From the NCBI RefSeq assembly GCF_002009175.1, contig NZ_CP018047.1:5456001-5520000 (forward strand): a stretch of 64,000 bases of DNA, read 5' to 3'. The translations under genes were made by a program, and so were the position numbers. Below, in pieces: positions 18,272 to 31,121 of this stretch. Position 1 is the stretch's first letter, and each line of letters starts with the position of its first letter. The DNA is from Streptomyces niveus (GTDB lineage: Bacteria; Actinomycetota; Actinomycetes; Streptomycetales; Streptomycetaceae). Under the pieces are notes generated by a model. It was not told where the DNA came from. It saw only the letters and a program-made list of their open reading frames with translations, and did not search any database.

Positions 18272-18468
18272 GTGTACGCGTTCGGCTTCGTCTTCGTCAC
18301 CCTGCCGTGCCTGGCGATCCTCAGCTTCACGGCCTTCACGGCCTTCACGGCCTGCCGCGCCCAGCGCCCCAGGGCGGTCAAGGCGCTGGCCCATGTGTTC
18401 CTGGCCTTCGGCTGATCTGTGGCCTCACTCCGGTGGGCGTCATGGCCTGGCTCGCGGTGATCGCCTGA
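18272..18468 (+). pseudogene. Frameshifted small hydrophobic gene
   Basis: GTG 18272 opens a 47-aa hydrophobic peptide (VYAFGFVFVTLPCLAIL...HVFLAFG) that stops at 18413-18415. Shifting one base at that stop gives a natural continuation, LICGLTPVGVMAWLAVIA, to a stop at 18466. A one-base deletion in a small two-segment membrane protein is the simplest reading. A nonanucleotide TTCACGGCC is repeated three times in tandem inside it (peptide FTAFTAFTA). No clear ribosome site. Confidence 0.35.
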
Positions 18469-18546
18469 CGGCCACTCAGTGGCCGGGGCAACGCGTCAGG
18501 GCCAGTGCCGGAGATTCACTCTCCGACCTGGCCCCGAGTCGTATGG

Positions 18547-18617
18547 AGCGGGCGACGGGAATCGAACCCGCGTAGCTAGTTTGGAAGACTAGGGCTCTAC
18601 CATTGAGCTACGCCCGC
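18547..18617 (-). tRNA. tRNA-Gly (UCC anticodon)
   Basis: 71-nt cloverleaf on the minus strand: acceptor GCGGGCG/CGCCCGC, D-arm region GTAGCTCAATGGTAGAG, anticodon loop CTTCCAA giving UCC, and T-arm GGGTTCGATTCCC. Discriminator base U and no encoded CCA. Confidence 0.95.
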
Positions 18618-18763
18618 ACGAGCCGCAGGTCACGAGGACCGCGGCACGGGAAACATCGTAGCGGGTCGGTGGCCCTCGGCGCACACCGCTTCCCCCTCGT
18701 CGCCGCTCCACTTAATACGTCCGGCGTACCGGTCGCGGGCATGTACCCTACGTGTCGCACCGG

Positions 18764-18837
18764 CGGGGTGTGGCGCAGCTTGGTAGCGCGTCCGCTTTGG
18801 GAGCGGAAGGTCGTCGGTTCGAATCCGGCCACCCCGA
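18764..18837 (+). tRNA. tRNA-Pro (UGG anticodon)
   Basis: 74-nt cloverleaf: acceptor CGGGGTG/CACCCCG, D-arm GGCGCAGCTTGGTAGCGC, anticodon loop TTTGGGA giving UGG, and T-arm CGGTTCGAATCCG. The CCA end is encoded at 18838-18840. Confidence 0.95.
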
Positions 18838-19018
18838 CCATCAGTACACGTGACTGTTCATGATCGCGTTGTGGGCCTCATCCTGCTTGCGGCTACTATG
18901 CAAGCTGCGTGCCCGTGTGTCTGAAGAGACCGTGAAGAACCGGGCCGAATCCGCTGGTCCGCCGGAGTCACGGCGGGCGTAGCAGAACCCCAGAATCAGC
19001 CACCAAGGAGACCGAACC

Positions 19019-20446
19019 GTGAAGAGCGCCGTGGAGACCCTGAACCCGACCCGGGTTCGGCTCACTGTCGAGGTGCCCTTCGAGGAGCTCAAGGACAGCC
19101 TCGACGCGGCGTACAAGAAGATCAACGAGCAGGTCACGGTGAAGGGCTTCCGCAAGGGCAAGATCCCGGCCCGCGTCATCGACCAGCGGTTCGGCCGTGG
19201 AGCTGTGCTGGAGGAGGCCGTCAACGACGCCCTTCCGAAGTTCTACACGGAGGCCGTCAACGAGGGTGAGCTCAATGTCCTCGGGCAGCCCGAGGTCGAC
19301 ATCAAGGAGCTGAAGGACGGCGAGCTGCTGTCGTTCACCGCCGAGGTCGACATCCGCCCCGTCATCGAGATCCCGGACTACTCCGGTATCGAGGTCACCG
19401 TCGACGCGGTCGACGTGTCCGACGAGGACGTCGACAAGTCCGTCGACGAGCTGCGTGAGCGCTTCGCCTCCACCAACCCCGTGGAGCGCGCCGCCGCCGA
19501 CGGCGACGTCGTGACGATCGACCTGGAGGCCAAGGTCGACGGCGAGGTCCTGGAGGACGGCGTCGCGAGTGACGTGCAGTACACCATCGGCTCGGGCGAG
19601 CTGCTCGACGGCATCGACGAGGCCGTGACCGGCCTGGAGGCCGGTGGCGAGGCCACCTTCACCTCCCAGCTCAAGGGCGGCACCGCCGAGGGCAAGGACG
19701 CCGAGGTCTCCGTCAAGGTCACCCAGGTCGCCTCCCGCGAGCTGCCCGACCTGGACGACGAGTTCGCGCAGATGGCGAGCGAGTTCGACACCCTCGACGA
19801 GCTGAAGGCCGACAGCCGCAAGCGCCTCGGCAGCATGAAGCAGTACGACCAGGCCACCCAGGCCCAGGAGCGCGTCCTCGACGAGCTGCTGAAGCTGGCC
19901 GAGGTGCCGATCCCCGAGAAGCTCCTCGAGGACGAGATCAAGACCCGTAAGCACAACCTGGAGCACCACCAGCTCGGTCAGATGGGCCTCGACCTTCCGA
20001 AGTACCTGGAGATCCAGGGCAAGACGGAGGAGGAGTTCGACGAGGAGACCAAGGAGCAGGCGGTCAAGGGCATCAAGACCCAGTTCATCCTCGACGAGCT
20101 GGTCAACAAGGAGAAGCTGAACGTGAACCAGGAGGAGCTCACCGAGCACCTCATGCGTCGCGCGCAGTCCTCCGGCATGTCGCCCGACCAGTTCGCCCAG
20201 GCCGTCGTCGAAGGCGGCCAGGTGCCGATGCTCGTCGGCGAGGTCGCCCGCGGCAAGGCGCTCGCCGTCGTGGTCGAGGCCGCCAAGGTCGTCGACACCA
20301 ACGGTGAGGTCGTCGACCTGGAGGACGAGGAGGAGGACACGACCGCCGAGACGGTCGAGGCGTCCTCCGACGAGTCCGACGCCCCCGCGGAAGCCGCGGC
20401 GGACGACAAGGCCGACGACAAGGCCGACGCGAAGAACGAGGGCTGA
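19019..20446 (+). CDS. tig: Trigger factor, ribosome-associated chaperone
   Basis: 475-aa chaperone and peptidyl-prolyl isomerase that binds nascent chains at the ribosome exit. The ribosome-docking loop is present near residue 42 ([11 protein letters not shown]), the FKBP-type PPIase domain lies at about residues 160-245, and a helical C-terminal domain follows. A very acidic tail ([20 protein letters not shown]...DDKADDK) is typical of actinobacterial members. GTG 19019 is preceded by AAGGAG. It lies upstream of clpP1-clpP2-clpX, the usual order, with a terminator hairpin between. Confidence 0.97.
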   Translation: MKSAVETLNPTRVRLTVEVPFEELKDSLDAAYKKINEQVTVKGFRKGKIPARVIDQRFGRGAVLEEAVNDALPKFYTEAVNEGELNVLGQPEVDIKELKDGELLSFTAEVDIRPVIEIPDYSGIEVTVDAVDVSDEDVDKSVDELRERFASTNPVERAAADGDVVTIDLEAKVDGEVLEDGVASDVQYTIGSGELLDGIDEAVTGLEAGGEATFTSQLKGGTAEGKDAEVSVKVTQVASRELPDLDDEFAQMASEFDTLDELKADSRKRLGSMKQYDQATQAQERVLDELLKLAEVPIPEKLLEDEIKTRKHNLEHHQLGQMGLDLPKYLEIQGKTEEEFDEETKEQAVKGIKTQFILDELVNKEKLNVNQEELTEHLMRRAQSSGMSPDQFAQAVVEGGQVPMLVGEVARGKALAVVVEAAKVVDTNGEVVDLEDEEEDTTAETVEASSDESDAPAEAAADDKADDKADAKNEG

Positions 20447-20470
20447 GCGCCCTCGCTCGACCGGATCTCC

Positions 20471-20502
20471 GGGCCCCGGGACGCGACTCGCGCCCGGGGC
20501 CC
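20471..20502 (+). terminator. Hairpin terminator between tig and clpP1
   Basis: Arms GGGCCCCGGG (20471-20480) and CCCGGGGCCC (20493-20502) enclose an inner CGCG-ACT-CGCG stem with one bulged A. It sits 25 nt after the trigger factor stop. Confidence 0.65.
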
Positions 20503-20541
20503 GCTCCGTTCTCCCGGCCCTGCGACGACCCAACTACCTTG

Positions 20542-20555
20542 CGCTGCCAGCGAAC
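20542..20555 (-). promoter_or_regulatory. ClgR-type operator upstream of clpP1
   Basis: On the minus strand this reads GTTCGC-N5-GCG, the published form of the ClgR activator box of Streptomyces clp and lon promoters. It is centred about 58 bp upstream of the start expected from the TAGGGT box at 20594-20599, a fitting activator position. Confidence 0.65.
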
Positions 20556-20593
20556 AGTCCAGGAAGCGGGATGGCGCCCGCCGACCAGCGCGT

Positions 20594-20599
20594 TAGGGT
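20594..20599 (+). promoter_or_regulatory. Candidate -10 box of clpP1P2 promoter
   Basis: TAGGGT matches the HrdB-type -10 pattern. It lies about 90 bp before the clpP1 start and downstream of the ClgR-type box; no good -35 is seen, as expected for an activator-dependent promoter. Confidence 0.4.
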
Positions 20600-20689
20600 C
20601 CATGAATACGAGGGCTGGGGTCTACCCCCGTCCCCCGGAACGAAAGACGCTGAGACGGCCGGAGCCGTCAGAGACGAGCAGGTGGATAC

Positions 20690-21307
20690 GTGACGAATCT
20701 GATGCCTTACGCCGCCGGTGAGCCGTCCCTCGGTGGTGGCCTCGGCGACCAGGTCTACAGCCGACTGCTCGGTGAGCGGATCATCTTCCTCGGCCAGCAG
20801 GTCGACGACGACATCGCCAACAAGATCACCGCGCAGCTCCTTCTCCTCGCGGCCGAGCCCGAGAAGGACATCTACCTCTACATCAACAGCCCCGGTGGTT
20901 CCGTCACGGCGGGCATGGCGGTCTACGACACCATGCAGTACATCCCGAACGACGTGGTGACCATCGGTATGGGCATGGCGGCCTCCATGGGCCAGTTCCT
21001 GCTGACCGGCGGCACCGCCGGCAAGCGCTTCGCGCTGCCCAACACCGACATCCTCATGCACCAGGGCTCCGCGGGCCTCGGCGGCACCGCCTCCGACATC
21101 AAGATCCAGGCCGAGCAGCTGCTCCGTACGAAGAAGCGCATGGCCGAGATCACCGCGCGCCACACAGGTCAGACCGAGGAGACCATCATCCGCGACGGTG
21201 ACCGCGACCGCTGGTTCACCGCCGAGGAGGCCGTCTCCTACGGCATCATCGACGAGATCATCTCCGCTGCTTCGGGTGTTCCGGGCGGCGGCGGCACCGG
21301 CGCCTGA
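20690..21307 (+). CDS. clpP1: ATP-dependent Clp protease proteolytic subunit 1
   Basis: 205-aa serine peptidase subunit that assembles with ClpP2 into the proteolytic barrel. The catalytic serine is in GMAASMGQF and the histidine in DILMHQGS; the aspartate follows in the DRDRWF region. The oxyanion strand [11 protein letters not shown] is intact. The C-terminus is Gly-rich. It starts at GTG 20690 and is followed after 47 bp by clpP2. The ClgR-type box upstream suggests induction when ClgR accumulates. Confidence 0.96.
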   Translation: MTNLMPYAAGEPSLGGGLGDQVYSRLLGERIIFLGQQVDDDIANKITAQLLLLAAEPEKDIYLYINSPGGSVTAGMAVYDTMQYIPNDVVTIGMGMAASMGQFLLTGGTAGKRFALPNTDILMHQGSAGLGGTASDIKIQAEQLLRTKKRMAEITARHTGQTEETIIRDGDRDRWFTAEEAVSYGIIDEIISAASGVPGGGGTGA

Positions 21308-21354
21308 GGGTCACGCCCCGGACCGGCCACGTCAGCCCATCGAAAGCCACCAGG

Positions 21355-22038
21355 ATGGTGAACACCCATATGAGCAACTACCCCGGCGCCTCCGCGAGCG
21401 GCCTCTACACCGGCCCCCAGGTGGACAACCGCTACGTAGTCCCGCGCTTCGTGGAACGCACGTCGCAGGGCGTGCGCGAGTACGACCCGTACGCGAAGCT
21501 GTTCGAGGAGCGCGTGATCTTCCTCGGTGTCCAGATCGACGACGCGTCGGCCAACGACGTCATGGCGCAGCTCCTGTGCCTGGAGTCCATGGACCCCGAC
21601 CGTGACATCTCGATCTACATCAACAGTCCCGGCGGCTCGATGACGGCCCTCACGGCCATCTACGACACGATGCAGTTCGTGAAGCCGGACATCCAGACGG
21701 TCTGCATGGGACAGGCCGCCTCCGCGGCGGCGGTCCTGCTCGCGGCCGGCACGGCGGGCAAGCGCCTGGCCCTGCCGAACGCGCGCGTCCTGATCCACCA
21801 GCCGTCCAGCCAGACCGGCCGCGAGCAGCTCTCCGACCTGGAGATCGCGGCCAACGAAATCCTGCGCATGCGCGCGCAGCTCGAGGACATGCTGGCCAAG
21901 CACTCGACGACGCCGATCGAGAAGGTCCGCGACGACATCGAGCGCGACAAGATCCTGACCGCCGAGGACGCTCTGGCGTACGGTCTGGTCGACCAGATCG
22001 TCTCGACCCGTAAGACCACGGCTGCGGCAGCGGCCTGA
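21355..22038 (+). CDS. clpP2: ATP-dependent Clp protease proteolytic subunit 2
   Basis: 227-aa second barrel subunit, co-transcribed with clpP1. The catalytic serine is in [12 protein letters not shown] and the histidine in [10 protein letters not shown]. The N-terminus ([20 protein letters not shown]) is longer than ClpP1's and probably processed. A second ATG at 21370 is a possible start. Heteromeric ClpP1P2 complexes working with ClpX or ClpC are known in actinobacteria. Confidence 0.96.
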   Translation: MVNTHMSNYPGASASGLYTGPQVDNRYVVPRFVERTSQGVREYDPYAKLFEERVIFLGVQIDDASANDVMAQLLCLESMDPDRDISIYINSPGGSMTALTAIYDTMQFVKPDIQTVCMGQAASAAAVLLAAGTAGKRLALPNARVLIHQPSSQTGREQLSDLEIAANEILRMRAQLEDMLAKHSTTPIEKVRDDIERDKILTAEDALAYGLVDQIVSTRKTTAAAAA

Positions 22039-22191
22039 CCCGTCCGGTGCCCTTGGCGCGGCCCGGGTGGTCGCACGTACACCTGAACCGCGCCAAGGGG
22101 GGCCCGAACGGGGGGCCAGGCAAGGTACCGTCGGGTATGAGGCACAGGAGCCGCTGAACCAGGCTGCTCCCAGGCGAAGGGGAAGCACCTC

Positions 22192-23484
<1,293 letters not shown>

Positions 23485-23502
23485 CGGCGCTCACCCACGA
23501 AG

Positions 23503-23541
23503 AGGGGCGCCCCGGCCGGTCGAACCGGCCGGGGCGCCCCT
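23503..23541 (+). terminator. Bidirectional terminator between clpX and 23561 gene
   Basis: An 18-bp perfect stem with a 3-nt CGA loop, arms 23503-23520 and 23524-23541, ends in TTT. It serves the convergent genes on both sides. Confidence 0.85.
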
Positions 23542-23560
23542 TTGCTCACGGGCGGGAGCG

Positions 23561-24520
23561 TCAGAGCTTGACGCGAACGTCCTTGCGCAGCTTGGCGGTT
23601 GTGGCCGCGGCCTCTTCGAGCGAGCCGCCCTTGCCGGCCATCGCGGACGCCATGTCCACCGGCATGGCGAAGCCCAGCGTGCTGTAGTCACCCCAGATGC
23701 AGACGGAGAACTTCATCTCCTTGGGGCCGGCGGTCGCGTCGTCGTTCTTGAGCGACATCTCCTGGCACTTGAGGACCGCGCCGTCCAGGCCCTCCGGCTC
23801 GAACGCCTTCGGGCTCCCGACGAGCGCGGGCACATCGCTGCCGCTGTCCTTCTCGGACTCCGACTTCAGGTAGCCGAACATGCCGTCGACGGCCTTCTCC
23901 GGGTCCTCGACCTCGCCCCAGACACCGGCGAACGGCAGGATCTTCGCGCCGAACGGGTTCTCCTCGACGGACCCCGACTCGTACTGGGCGCTCACGTCCT
24001 TGGGGTTCTTGACACCCCACTTCTCGGCGTCCTTGAGGTCGTCCTTGCTCATGCCGCCGCTGTCCGAGCCGTCGGAGCTCTCGCTCTTCTTGTACTCGCC
24101 GCCGATCACCGTCGCGGGCGTGGTCAGCTTGTGCGCACCGTCGTCGGCGACATCGCTGCTGCCTCCGCCCACCAGGAAGTACGCCCCACCACCGATCACC
24201 GCGAGTGCCACGACGACCGAGGCGATGATCAGACCCGTCTTCTTCTTCGGCGCGCCCTGCGGCGGCGGGAAACCGGGTGCCCCGCCGTACGGGGGCTGCT
24301 GCGGCTGACCGTACGGCCCCGGCTGCTGGGGCTGGCCGTAACCCTGCTGGGGGACTCCCTGCGGCGGCTGCTGCGGGTAGCCGTAACCCGGCTGCTCACC
24401 CTGCGGCGCCTGCTGCGGGTACCCGTAGCCGGGCTGGCCCTGCGGCGGCTGCTGTCCGTACGGTCCGGGCTGGCCCTGCGGCTGCTGCCCACCGTACGGG
24501 CCCGGCTGGTTGTAACTCAT
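23561..24520 (-). CDS. Membrane-anchored protein with Pro/Gln/Gly-rich N-terminus
   Basis: 319-aa protein. Residues 1-95 are a low-complexity tract of PQG/PYG repeats (QGQPGPYGQQ, GYGYPQQ). One membrane segment follows (KKTGLIIASVVVALAVIGGGAYFLVGGG), and then an extracytoplasmic domain of about 190 residues ending in VKL. This is the common Streptomyces architecture of a cytoplasmic Pro-rich tail with an external sensor or lipoprotein-like domain; no known domain was recognised. ATG 24520 has GGAGGGG upstream. Convergent with clpX. Function unknown. Confidence 0.75.
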   Translation of the reverse strand: MSYNQPGPYGGQQPQGQPGPYGQQPPQGQPGYGYPQQAPQGEQPGYGYPQQPPQGVPQQGYGQPQQPGPYGQPQQPPYGGAPGFPPPQGAPKKKTGLIIASVVVALAVIGGGAYFLVGGGSSDVADDGAHKLTTPATVIGGEYKKSESSDGSDSGGMSKDDLKDAEKWGVKNPKDVSAQYESGSVEENPFGAKILPFAGVWGEVEDPEKAVDGMFGYLKSESEKDSGSDVPALVGSPKAFEPEGLDGAVLKCQEMSLKNDDATAGPKEMKFSVCIWGDYSTLGFAMPVDMASAMAGKGGSLEEAAATTAKLRKDVRVKL

Positions 24521-24657
24521 GTGCTCTGTCCCCTCCAGATATTTATGCGTTCCCGACATCCTGACTGAAGGACCGACGACATGGACCATCGGGGGGCGCA
24601 CCGTTACCGAACTATCCCGTTTCAGTGCGGAGCTGTGACGGCTCTAAACTGTCCAGC

Positions 24658-27279
24658 GTGACCGAGAACTCTCAAGCGCAGCCCGCAGCCAACCCTGAAC
24701 TGCCGACCCAGTACGCGCCGGCCGAGGTGGAGGGGAAGCTGTACGAGCGCTGGGTAGAACGCGGCTACTTCGAGGCTGACGAGAAGAGTGGCAAGCCCCC
24801 GTACACCATCGTGATCCCGCCGCCGAACGTCACCGGCAGCCTGCATCTCGGGCACGCCTTCGAGCACACGATCATCGACGCCCTGACGCGCCGTAAGCGC
24901 ATGCAGGGCTACGAGACGCTGTGGCAGCCCGGCATGGACCACGCCGGTATCGCCACGCAGAACGTCGTGGAGCGGGAGCTGGCGAAGGAGGGCAAGTCCC
25001 GCCACGACCTGGGGCGCGAGGCGTTCGTCGAGCGCGTCTGGCAGTGGAAGGAAGAGTCCGGCGGCCAGATCTCCGGGCAGATGCGGCGCCTCGGCGACGG
25101 CGTCGCCTGGTCCCGCGAGCGGTTCACGATGGACGACGGACTCTCCGCCGCCGTCCAGACCATCTTCAAGCGGCTCTTCGACGACGGACTGATCTACCGC
25201 GCCGAGCGCATCATCAACTGGTGCCCGCGCTGTCTCACCGCCATCTCCGACATCGAGGTCGAGTACCAGGACGACGACGGCGAGTTGGTCTCCATCAAGT
25301 ACGGGGACGGAGACGAGACGCTCGTCGTCGCCACCACCCGCGCCGAGACGATGCTGGGTGACACCGCCGTCGCCGTCCACCCGGACGACGAGCGTTACGC
25401 GCACCTGGTCGGCAAGCGGATCAAACTGCCGCTGACCGACCGGACGATCCCGGTGGTCGCCGACACGCACGTCGACCCCGAGTTCGGCACGGGCGCCGTC
25501 AAGGTCACGCCCGCGCACGACCCGAACGACTTCGAGATCGGCCGCCGTCACGACCTGCCGAACATCACGGTCATGGACGAGCGCGCCGTGATCACGGTCC
25601 CCGGCCCCTTCCAGGGACTCGACCGGTTCGAGGCCCGCTCCACGATCGTCGCTGCGCTGCGCGCGGACGGCCGGATCGTCGCCGAGAAGCGGCCGTACGT
25701 CCACTCCGTGGGCCACTGCTCGCGCTGCAAGACGACCGTCGAGCCCCGGCTGTCGCTCCAGTGGTGGGTCAAGGTCGCCCCGCTCGCCAAGGAGGCCGGT
25801 GACGCCGTCCGCGACGGCCGGGTCACGATCCACCCCAAGGAGATGGAGCCCCGCTACTTCGGCTGGGTCGACAACCTCAACGACTGGTGCATCTCACGGC
25901 AGTTGTGGTGGGGCCACCGGATCCCGGTCTGGCACGGCCCGGACGGCGAGACCGTCTGCGTCGGCCCGAACGAGGAGCCGCCGACCGGTGAGGGCTGGCA
26001 CCAGGACACCGACGTCCTGGACACCTGGTTCTCCTCCGGCCTGTGGCCGTTCTCCACGCTGGGCTGGCCCGAACAGACCCCGAGCCTGGAGAAGTTCTAT
26101 CCGAACTCCGTCCTTGTCACGGGATACGACATCCTCTTCTTCTGGGTCGCCCGGATGATGATGTTCGGTCTGTACGCGATGGACGGCACGCCCCCGTTCC
26201 ACACCATCGCGCTGCACGGCATGGTCCGCGACCAGTTCGGCAAGAAGATGTCGAAGTCCTACGGCAACGCGGTCAATCCGCTCGACTGGATGGACACCTA
26301 CGGCTCCGACGCGGTCCGCTTCACACTCGCGCGGGGCGCCAACCCCGGTGTCGACGTGCCCATCGGCGAGGACTGGGTCCAGGGCTCCCGCAACTTCGCC
26401 AACAAGATCTGGAACGCCACGCGTTTCGCGATGATGAACGGCGCGACGGTCGAGGGCCCGCTGCCCGACGCCTCGCAGATGTCCGCCACGGACCGCTGGA
26501 TCCTCTCGCGGCTCAACGAGACCGTCGCCCAGGTCGACGCGCTCTACGAGGACTACCAGTTCGCGAAGCTCAGCGACGCCCTCTTCCACTTCGCGTGGGA
26601 CGAGGTCTTCGACTGGTACGTCGAGCTGTCCAAGACGACGTTCTTCGCGGGCGGCGAGCAGGCCAAGGTCTCCGGACGGGTCCTCGGCGAGGTCCTGGAC
26701 GTGACCCTGCGTCTGCTGCACCCGATCGTCCCCTTCGTCACCGAGACGCTGTGGACCACGCTGACCGGCAAGGAGTCGGTCGTCGTCGCCGACTGGCCGG
26801 CCGACTCCGGCTTCCGCGACCAGGCCGCCGAGCGTGAGATCGAGCACCTCCAGCAGGTCGTCACCGAGGTCCGCCGCTTCCGCGCCGACCAGGGCCTCCA
26901 GTCGGGGCAGAAGGTCCCGGGACGGCTCGACCTGTCCGCGACCCCCCTCGCCGCGCACGAGGCGGCCATCCGGCAGGTGCTGCGCCTCCAGGCGGCGGGC
27001 GAGGACTTCCACGCGACCGCGACCCTGCCGGTCGCGGGTGCCAAGGTCGAGCTCGACCTGTCCGGCACGATCGACGTCCCGGCGGAGCGCAAGCGGCTGA
27101 CGAAGGACCGGGACGCCGCCGAGAAGGAGAAGCAGCAGGCCGTGGCCAAGCTCGGAAACGAGGCCTTCCTGGCGAAGGCCCCGGACAACGTGGTCGACAA
27201 GATCCGCGGCCGGCTCTCCAAGGCCGAGGCGGACATCGAGCGGATCACGGCCCAGCTCGCGGCTCTCCCGGAGAGCTGA
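24658..27279 (+). CDS. valS: Valyl-tRNA synthetase
   Basis: 873-aa class I aminoacyl-tRNA synthetase that charges tRNA-Val. The HIGH motif is present as HLGHA in [13 protein letters not shown], and KMSKS in [14 protein letters not shown]. The CP1 editing domain follows around residues 200-340 ([20 protein letters not shown]). The C-terminal coiled coil ([19 protein letters not shown] ... [14 protein letters not shown]) is typical of ValRS. The start is GTG 24658. It is the first gene of a cluster with folC. Confidence 0.97.
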   Translation: MTENSQAQPAANPELPTQYAPAEVEGKLYERWVERGYFEADEKSGKPPYTIVIPPPNVTGSLHLGHAFEHTIIDALTRRKRMQGYETLWQPGMDHAGIATQNVVERELAKEGKSRHDLGREAFVERVWQWKEESGGQISGQMRRLGDGVAWSRERFTMDDGLSAAVQTIFKRLFDDGLIYRAERIINWCPRCLTAISDIEVEYQDDDGELVSIKYGDGDETLVVATTRAETMLGDTAVAVHPDDERYAHLVGKRIKLPLTDRTIPVVADTHVDPEFGTGAVKVTPAHDPNDFEIGRRHDLPNITVMDERAVITVPGPFQGLDRFEARSTIVAALRADGRIVAEKRPYVHSVGHCSRCKTTVEPRLSLQWWVKVAPLAKEAGDAVRDGRVTIHPKEMEPRYFGWVDNLNDWCISRQLWWGHRIPVWHGPDGETVCVGPNEEPPTGEGWHQDTDVLDTWFSSGLWPFSTLGWPEQTPSLEKFYPNSVLVTGYDILFFWVARMMMFGLYAMDGTPPFHTIALHGMVRDQFGKKMSKSYGNAVNPLDWMDTYGSDAVRFTLARGANPGVDVPIGEDWVQGSRNFANKIWNATRFAMMNGATVEGPLPDASQMSATDRWILSRLNETVAQVDALYEDYQFAKLSDALFHFAWDEVFDWYVELSKTTFFAGGEQAKVSGRVLGEVLDVTLRLLHPIVPFVTETLWTTLTGKESVVVADWPADSGFRDQAAEREIEHLQQVVTEVRRFRADQGLQSGQKVPGRLDLSATPLAAHEAAIRQVLRLQAAGEDFHATATLPVAGAKVELDLSGTIDVPAERKRLTKDRDAAEKEKQQAVAKLGNEAFLAKAPDNVVDKIRGRLSKAEADIERITAQLAALPES

Positions 27280-27348
27280 GACCGGGGCCCGTACCGGTCG
27301 ACGGGGCGGGGCGGCGAACCTGTCGTACCCGCTCCGTAGACTGGTCGT

Positions 27349-28872
27349 GTGAGCGAGCAGCAGCCCGACCAGCCAGACCAGCCCGGCGAGTACGACGACG
27401 ATTTCGACGACATCGTCCACGCCGAGACAACCCGCGACCCCGACCTCGCCGTCATCGAGGCCGGGAGCCGCACGCTGCGCGCCCAGGCGGGCCGCCCGCA
27501 GGGTGACGGCGTCCCGGCCCGGCCCGCCGACCCGGAGGTCGACAGGGCCCTGCGCGCCGTCGAGCAGGAGCTGGCCGGCCGCTGGGGCGAGACGAAGCTC
27601 GAGCCGTCGGTCAGGCGCATCGAGGCGCTGATGGACGTGCTCGGGGACCCGCAGCGGGCGTACCCCTCGATCCATCTCACCGGCACCAACGGCAAGACGT
27701 CCACGGCCCGCATGATCGAGGCGCTGCTCGGCGCGTTCGATCTGCGCACCGGCCGCTACACCAGCCCGCACGTCTCCTCGGTCACCGAGCGGATCAGCCT
27801 CGACGGCGAACCGATCTCCCCGGAGCGGTTCATCGAGACGTACGGGGACATCAAGCCGTACGTCGACATGGTGGACGGCGCGCAGGAGTACCGGCTCTCG
27901 TTCTTCGAGGTGCTCACCGGCATGGCGTACGCGGCCTTCGCGGACGCGCCGGTGGACGTCGCGGTGGTCGAGGTGGGCATGGGCGGCACCTGGGACGCGA
28001 CGAACGTGATCGACGCCACCGTCGCCGTCGTCACCCCCATCGACCTGGACCACACCGACCGGCTCGGCTCCACGCCTGGCGAGATCGCCGTGGAGAAGGC
28101 CGGGATCATCAAGCAGGGCGCGACGGTCGTCCTGGCGCAGCAGCCGGTGGACGCGGCGCAGGTGATGCTGAAGAAGGCCGTCGACGTGGACGCGACGGTG
28201 GCGCGCGAGGGCATGGAGTTCGGCATCGTCTCCCGCGAGGTGGCGGTCGGCGGGCAGATGCTGACGCTGCGCGGCCTAGGCGGTGAGTACGAGCAGATCT
28301 TCCTCCCGCTGCACGGCGCCCACCAGGCGCACAACGCGGTGGTGGCGCTGGCGGCGGTCGAGGCGTTCTTCGGGGTCGGCGCCGAGCACGCCCGCCCCAT
28401 GGACCTGGAGACGGTGCGCGCGGCGTTCGCCTCCGTGGTCTCGCCGGGCCGTCTGGAGGTCGTACGGCGCTCGCCGACGGTCGTCCTGGACGCGGCGCAC
28501 AACCCGGCGGGGGCGCGGGCCGCCGCCGCGGCGGTCGGTGAGGCGTTCGGCTTCAGCAGACTGATCGGGGTGGTCGGCGCGAGCGCGGGCAAGGACGTCC
28601 GCGGGCTCCTCGAAGCCCTGGAGCCGGTCTTCGCGGAGATCGTCGTCACGGAGAACTCGAGCGACCGGGCGATGGGCGCGGACGAACTGGCGGCCGTGGC
28701 CGTGGAGCTGTTCGGCGACGACCGCGTACAGGTCGAGCCGCGGCTCGACGACGCGCTGGAGGCGGCGATCACGCTCGCCGAGGAGGGCGACGAGTACGCG
28801 GGCGCCGGGGTGCTGGTGACCGGTTCGGTGATCACGGTCGGCGAGGCCCGGCTGCTTCTGGGAAAGGGCTGA
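27349..28872 (+). CDS. folC: Bifunctional folylpolyglutamate/dihydrofolate synthase
   Basis: 507-aa Mur-ligase-type ATP enzyme that adds glutamate to folates. The P-loop is TGTNGKTSTARM (about residues 107-118), and the Omega loop and ligase motif follow (TSPHVSSVTERI, EVGMGGTWDATN). The C-terminal domain carries LDAAHNPAGARA. The first 45 residues are an acidic unstructured extension (QPDQPDQPGEYDDDFDD). It is 70 bp after valS and 6 bp before a DUF4233-type gene, the standard actinobacterial order. Confidence 0.96.
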   Translation: MSEQQPDQPDQPGEYDDDFDDIVHAETTRDPDLAVIEAGSRTLRAQAGRPQGDGVPARPADPEVDRALRAVEQELAGRWGETKLEPSVRRIEALMDVLGDPQRAYPSIHLTGTNGKTSTARMIEALLGAFDLRTGRYTSPHVSSVTERISLDGEPISPERFIETYGDIKPYVDMVDGAQEYRLSFFEVLTGMAYAAFADAPVDVAVVEVGMGGTWDATNVIDATVAVVTPIDLDHTDRLGSTPGEIAVEKAGIIKQGATVVLAQQPVDAAQVMLKKAVDVDATVAREGMEFGIVSREVAVGGQMLTLRGLGGEYEQIFLPLHGAHQAHNAVVALAAVEAFFGVGAEHARPMDLETVRAAFASVVSPGRLEVVRRSPTVVLDAAHNPAGARAAAAAVGEAFGFSRLIGVVGASAGKDVRGLLEALEPVFAEIVVTENSSDRAMGADELAAVAVELFGDDRVQVEPRLDDALEAAITLAEEGDEYAGAGVLVTGSVITVGEARLLLGKG

Positions 28873-28878
28873 TTCCGT

Positions 28879-29229
28879 ATGCGTACGCTCTGCGCGTCGA
28901 CGCTGATCGGCGAGTTCTTCGTGATCGGCTTCGCCGGGCTCGTCGCCATGAAGTCGGACGACCTCTCGATGACGACCGTGTGGACGGTCTGCGGCGCCGC
29001 GATGCTGCTGTCCCTGCTGCTGTGCGGGATGATCACCAGGCCGGGTGGGATCCAGCTCGGCTGGGCGTTCCAGCTCGCGCTGATCGCGGGCGGTTTCGTG
29101 GTGCCGGCGATGTTCTTCCTGGGAGTGCTCTTCGGCGGGCTGTGGTGGGCCTCGGTCCACTTCGGGCGCAAGATCGACACGGCGAGGGCGAGATGGGCCG
29201 AGCAGGCCGCGGCGGAGCCGGGTACCTGA
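28879..29229 (+). CDS. Small membrane protein, DUF4233 type
   Basis: 116-aa protein with four hydrophobic segments (FFVIGFAGLVAM, WTVCGAAMLLSLLLCGMI, WAFQLALIAGGFVVPAMFFLGVLFGGLWW) ending in a short charged tail. Size, topology and position directly after folC and before ndk fit DUF4233 membrane proteins. Probably co-translated with folC given the 6-bp gap. Function unknown. Confidence 0.85.
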   Translation: MRTLCASTLIGEFFVIGFAGLVAMKSDDLSMTTVWTVCGAAMLLSLLLCGMITRPGGIQLGWAFQLALIAGGFVVPAMFFLGVLFGGLWWASVHFGRKIDTARARWAEQAAAEPGT

Positions 29230-29335
29230 GGCCCGCCCGTACCTGTACCGGGTACGGCACGGCCCGCGCGCACCTGTAGCCTCACACCACTTCACCCGTT
29301 TGCCCGCAGCGAATGCCCGCAAGGAGCCGCACACC

Positions 29336-29746
29336 ATGACCCAGCGCACTCTCGTCCTCCTCAAGCCGGACGCCGTCCGCCGCGCTTTGGTGGGAGAGAT
29401 CATCGGCCGTATCGAGCGCAAGGCCGGCTGGAGCATCACCGCGCTGGAGCTGCGTACGCTCGACGAGGGCACGCTGGAGCAGCACTACGGCGAGCACAAG
29501 GGCCGTCCCTTCTACGAGCCGCTGATCGAGTTCATGGCGTCCGGCCCGGTCGTCGCGCTGGTCGTCGAGGGCGAGCGCGTCATCGAGGGCGTACGCGCCC
29601 TGGCGGGCCCCACTGACCCGATCGCCGCAGCGCCGGGGTCCATTCGGGGGGACTTCGGGACGATCGTCCGGGAGAACCTGATCCACGCTTCGGACTCCGA
29701 GGAGTCCGCCATTCGGGAACTGAAACTTTTCTTTCCCGAGCACTGA
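29336..29746 (+). CDS. ndk: Nucleoside diphosphate kinase
   Basis: 136-aa enzyme exchanging gamma-phosphate among NTPs and NDPs. The start MTQRTLVLLKPDAV is canonical and the hexamer-contact region GPTDPIAAAPGSIRGDFG is intact. The active-site NLIHASDS carries the phosphorylated histidine. The end EIKLFFP-type sequence (ELKLFFPEH) matches the family. Start chosen at ATG 29336 after AAGGAG. Confidence 0.97.
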   Translation: MTQRTLVLLKPDAVRRALVGEIIGRIERKAGWSITALELRTLDEGTLEQHYGEHKGRPFYEPLIEFMASGPVVALVVEGERVIEGVRALAGPTDPIAAAPGSIRGDFGTIVRENLIHASDSEESAIRELKLFFPEH

Positions 29747-30019
29747 AAGACACCCCTTAAGCTGGTCTTTCCTGACCATACGTCAGCCATACAGCGCTGA
29801 GCGCGCCTGCGGCGACCGACGGAATTCGGCCACCCCCGGCATATGCGGAGCCAGATCGGGAACGCATGGCTTCGACACATCGTCACCTTTATAAGAGGTG
29901 GATCTACCGCGCCGCGTCAGTACGGGCGGCACTACGATGGAAGCCTCCTCGCCACAGCATCCACCTCGCCATCCTGAAAAGCCGTCAATGCTCGATTTGG
30001 GAAGGCCAGACGCATCCTC

Positions 30020-31051
<1,032 letters not shown>

Positions 31052-31121
31052 CCGACCGCCGCCCGGCCTGATCCGCTGATCACGAGGCAGATCATGAAGC
31101 ACATCACGAAAAGGGCGAATA

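Noticed and set aside
17934..18575. 213-codon frame with a strong GAGGGGAGG before ATG 17970
   Set aside because: It overlaps the 64-aa membrane protein and part of tRNA-Gly and its sequence has no protein-like character; the ribosome-like site is probably fortuitous.
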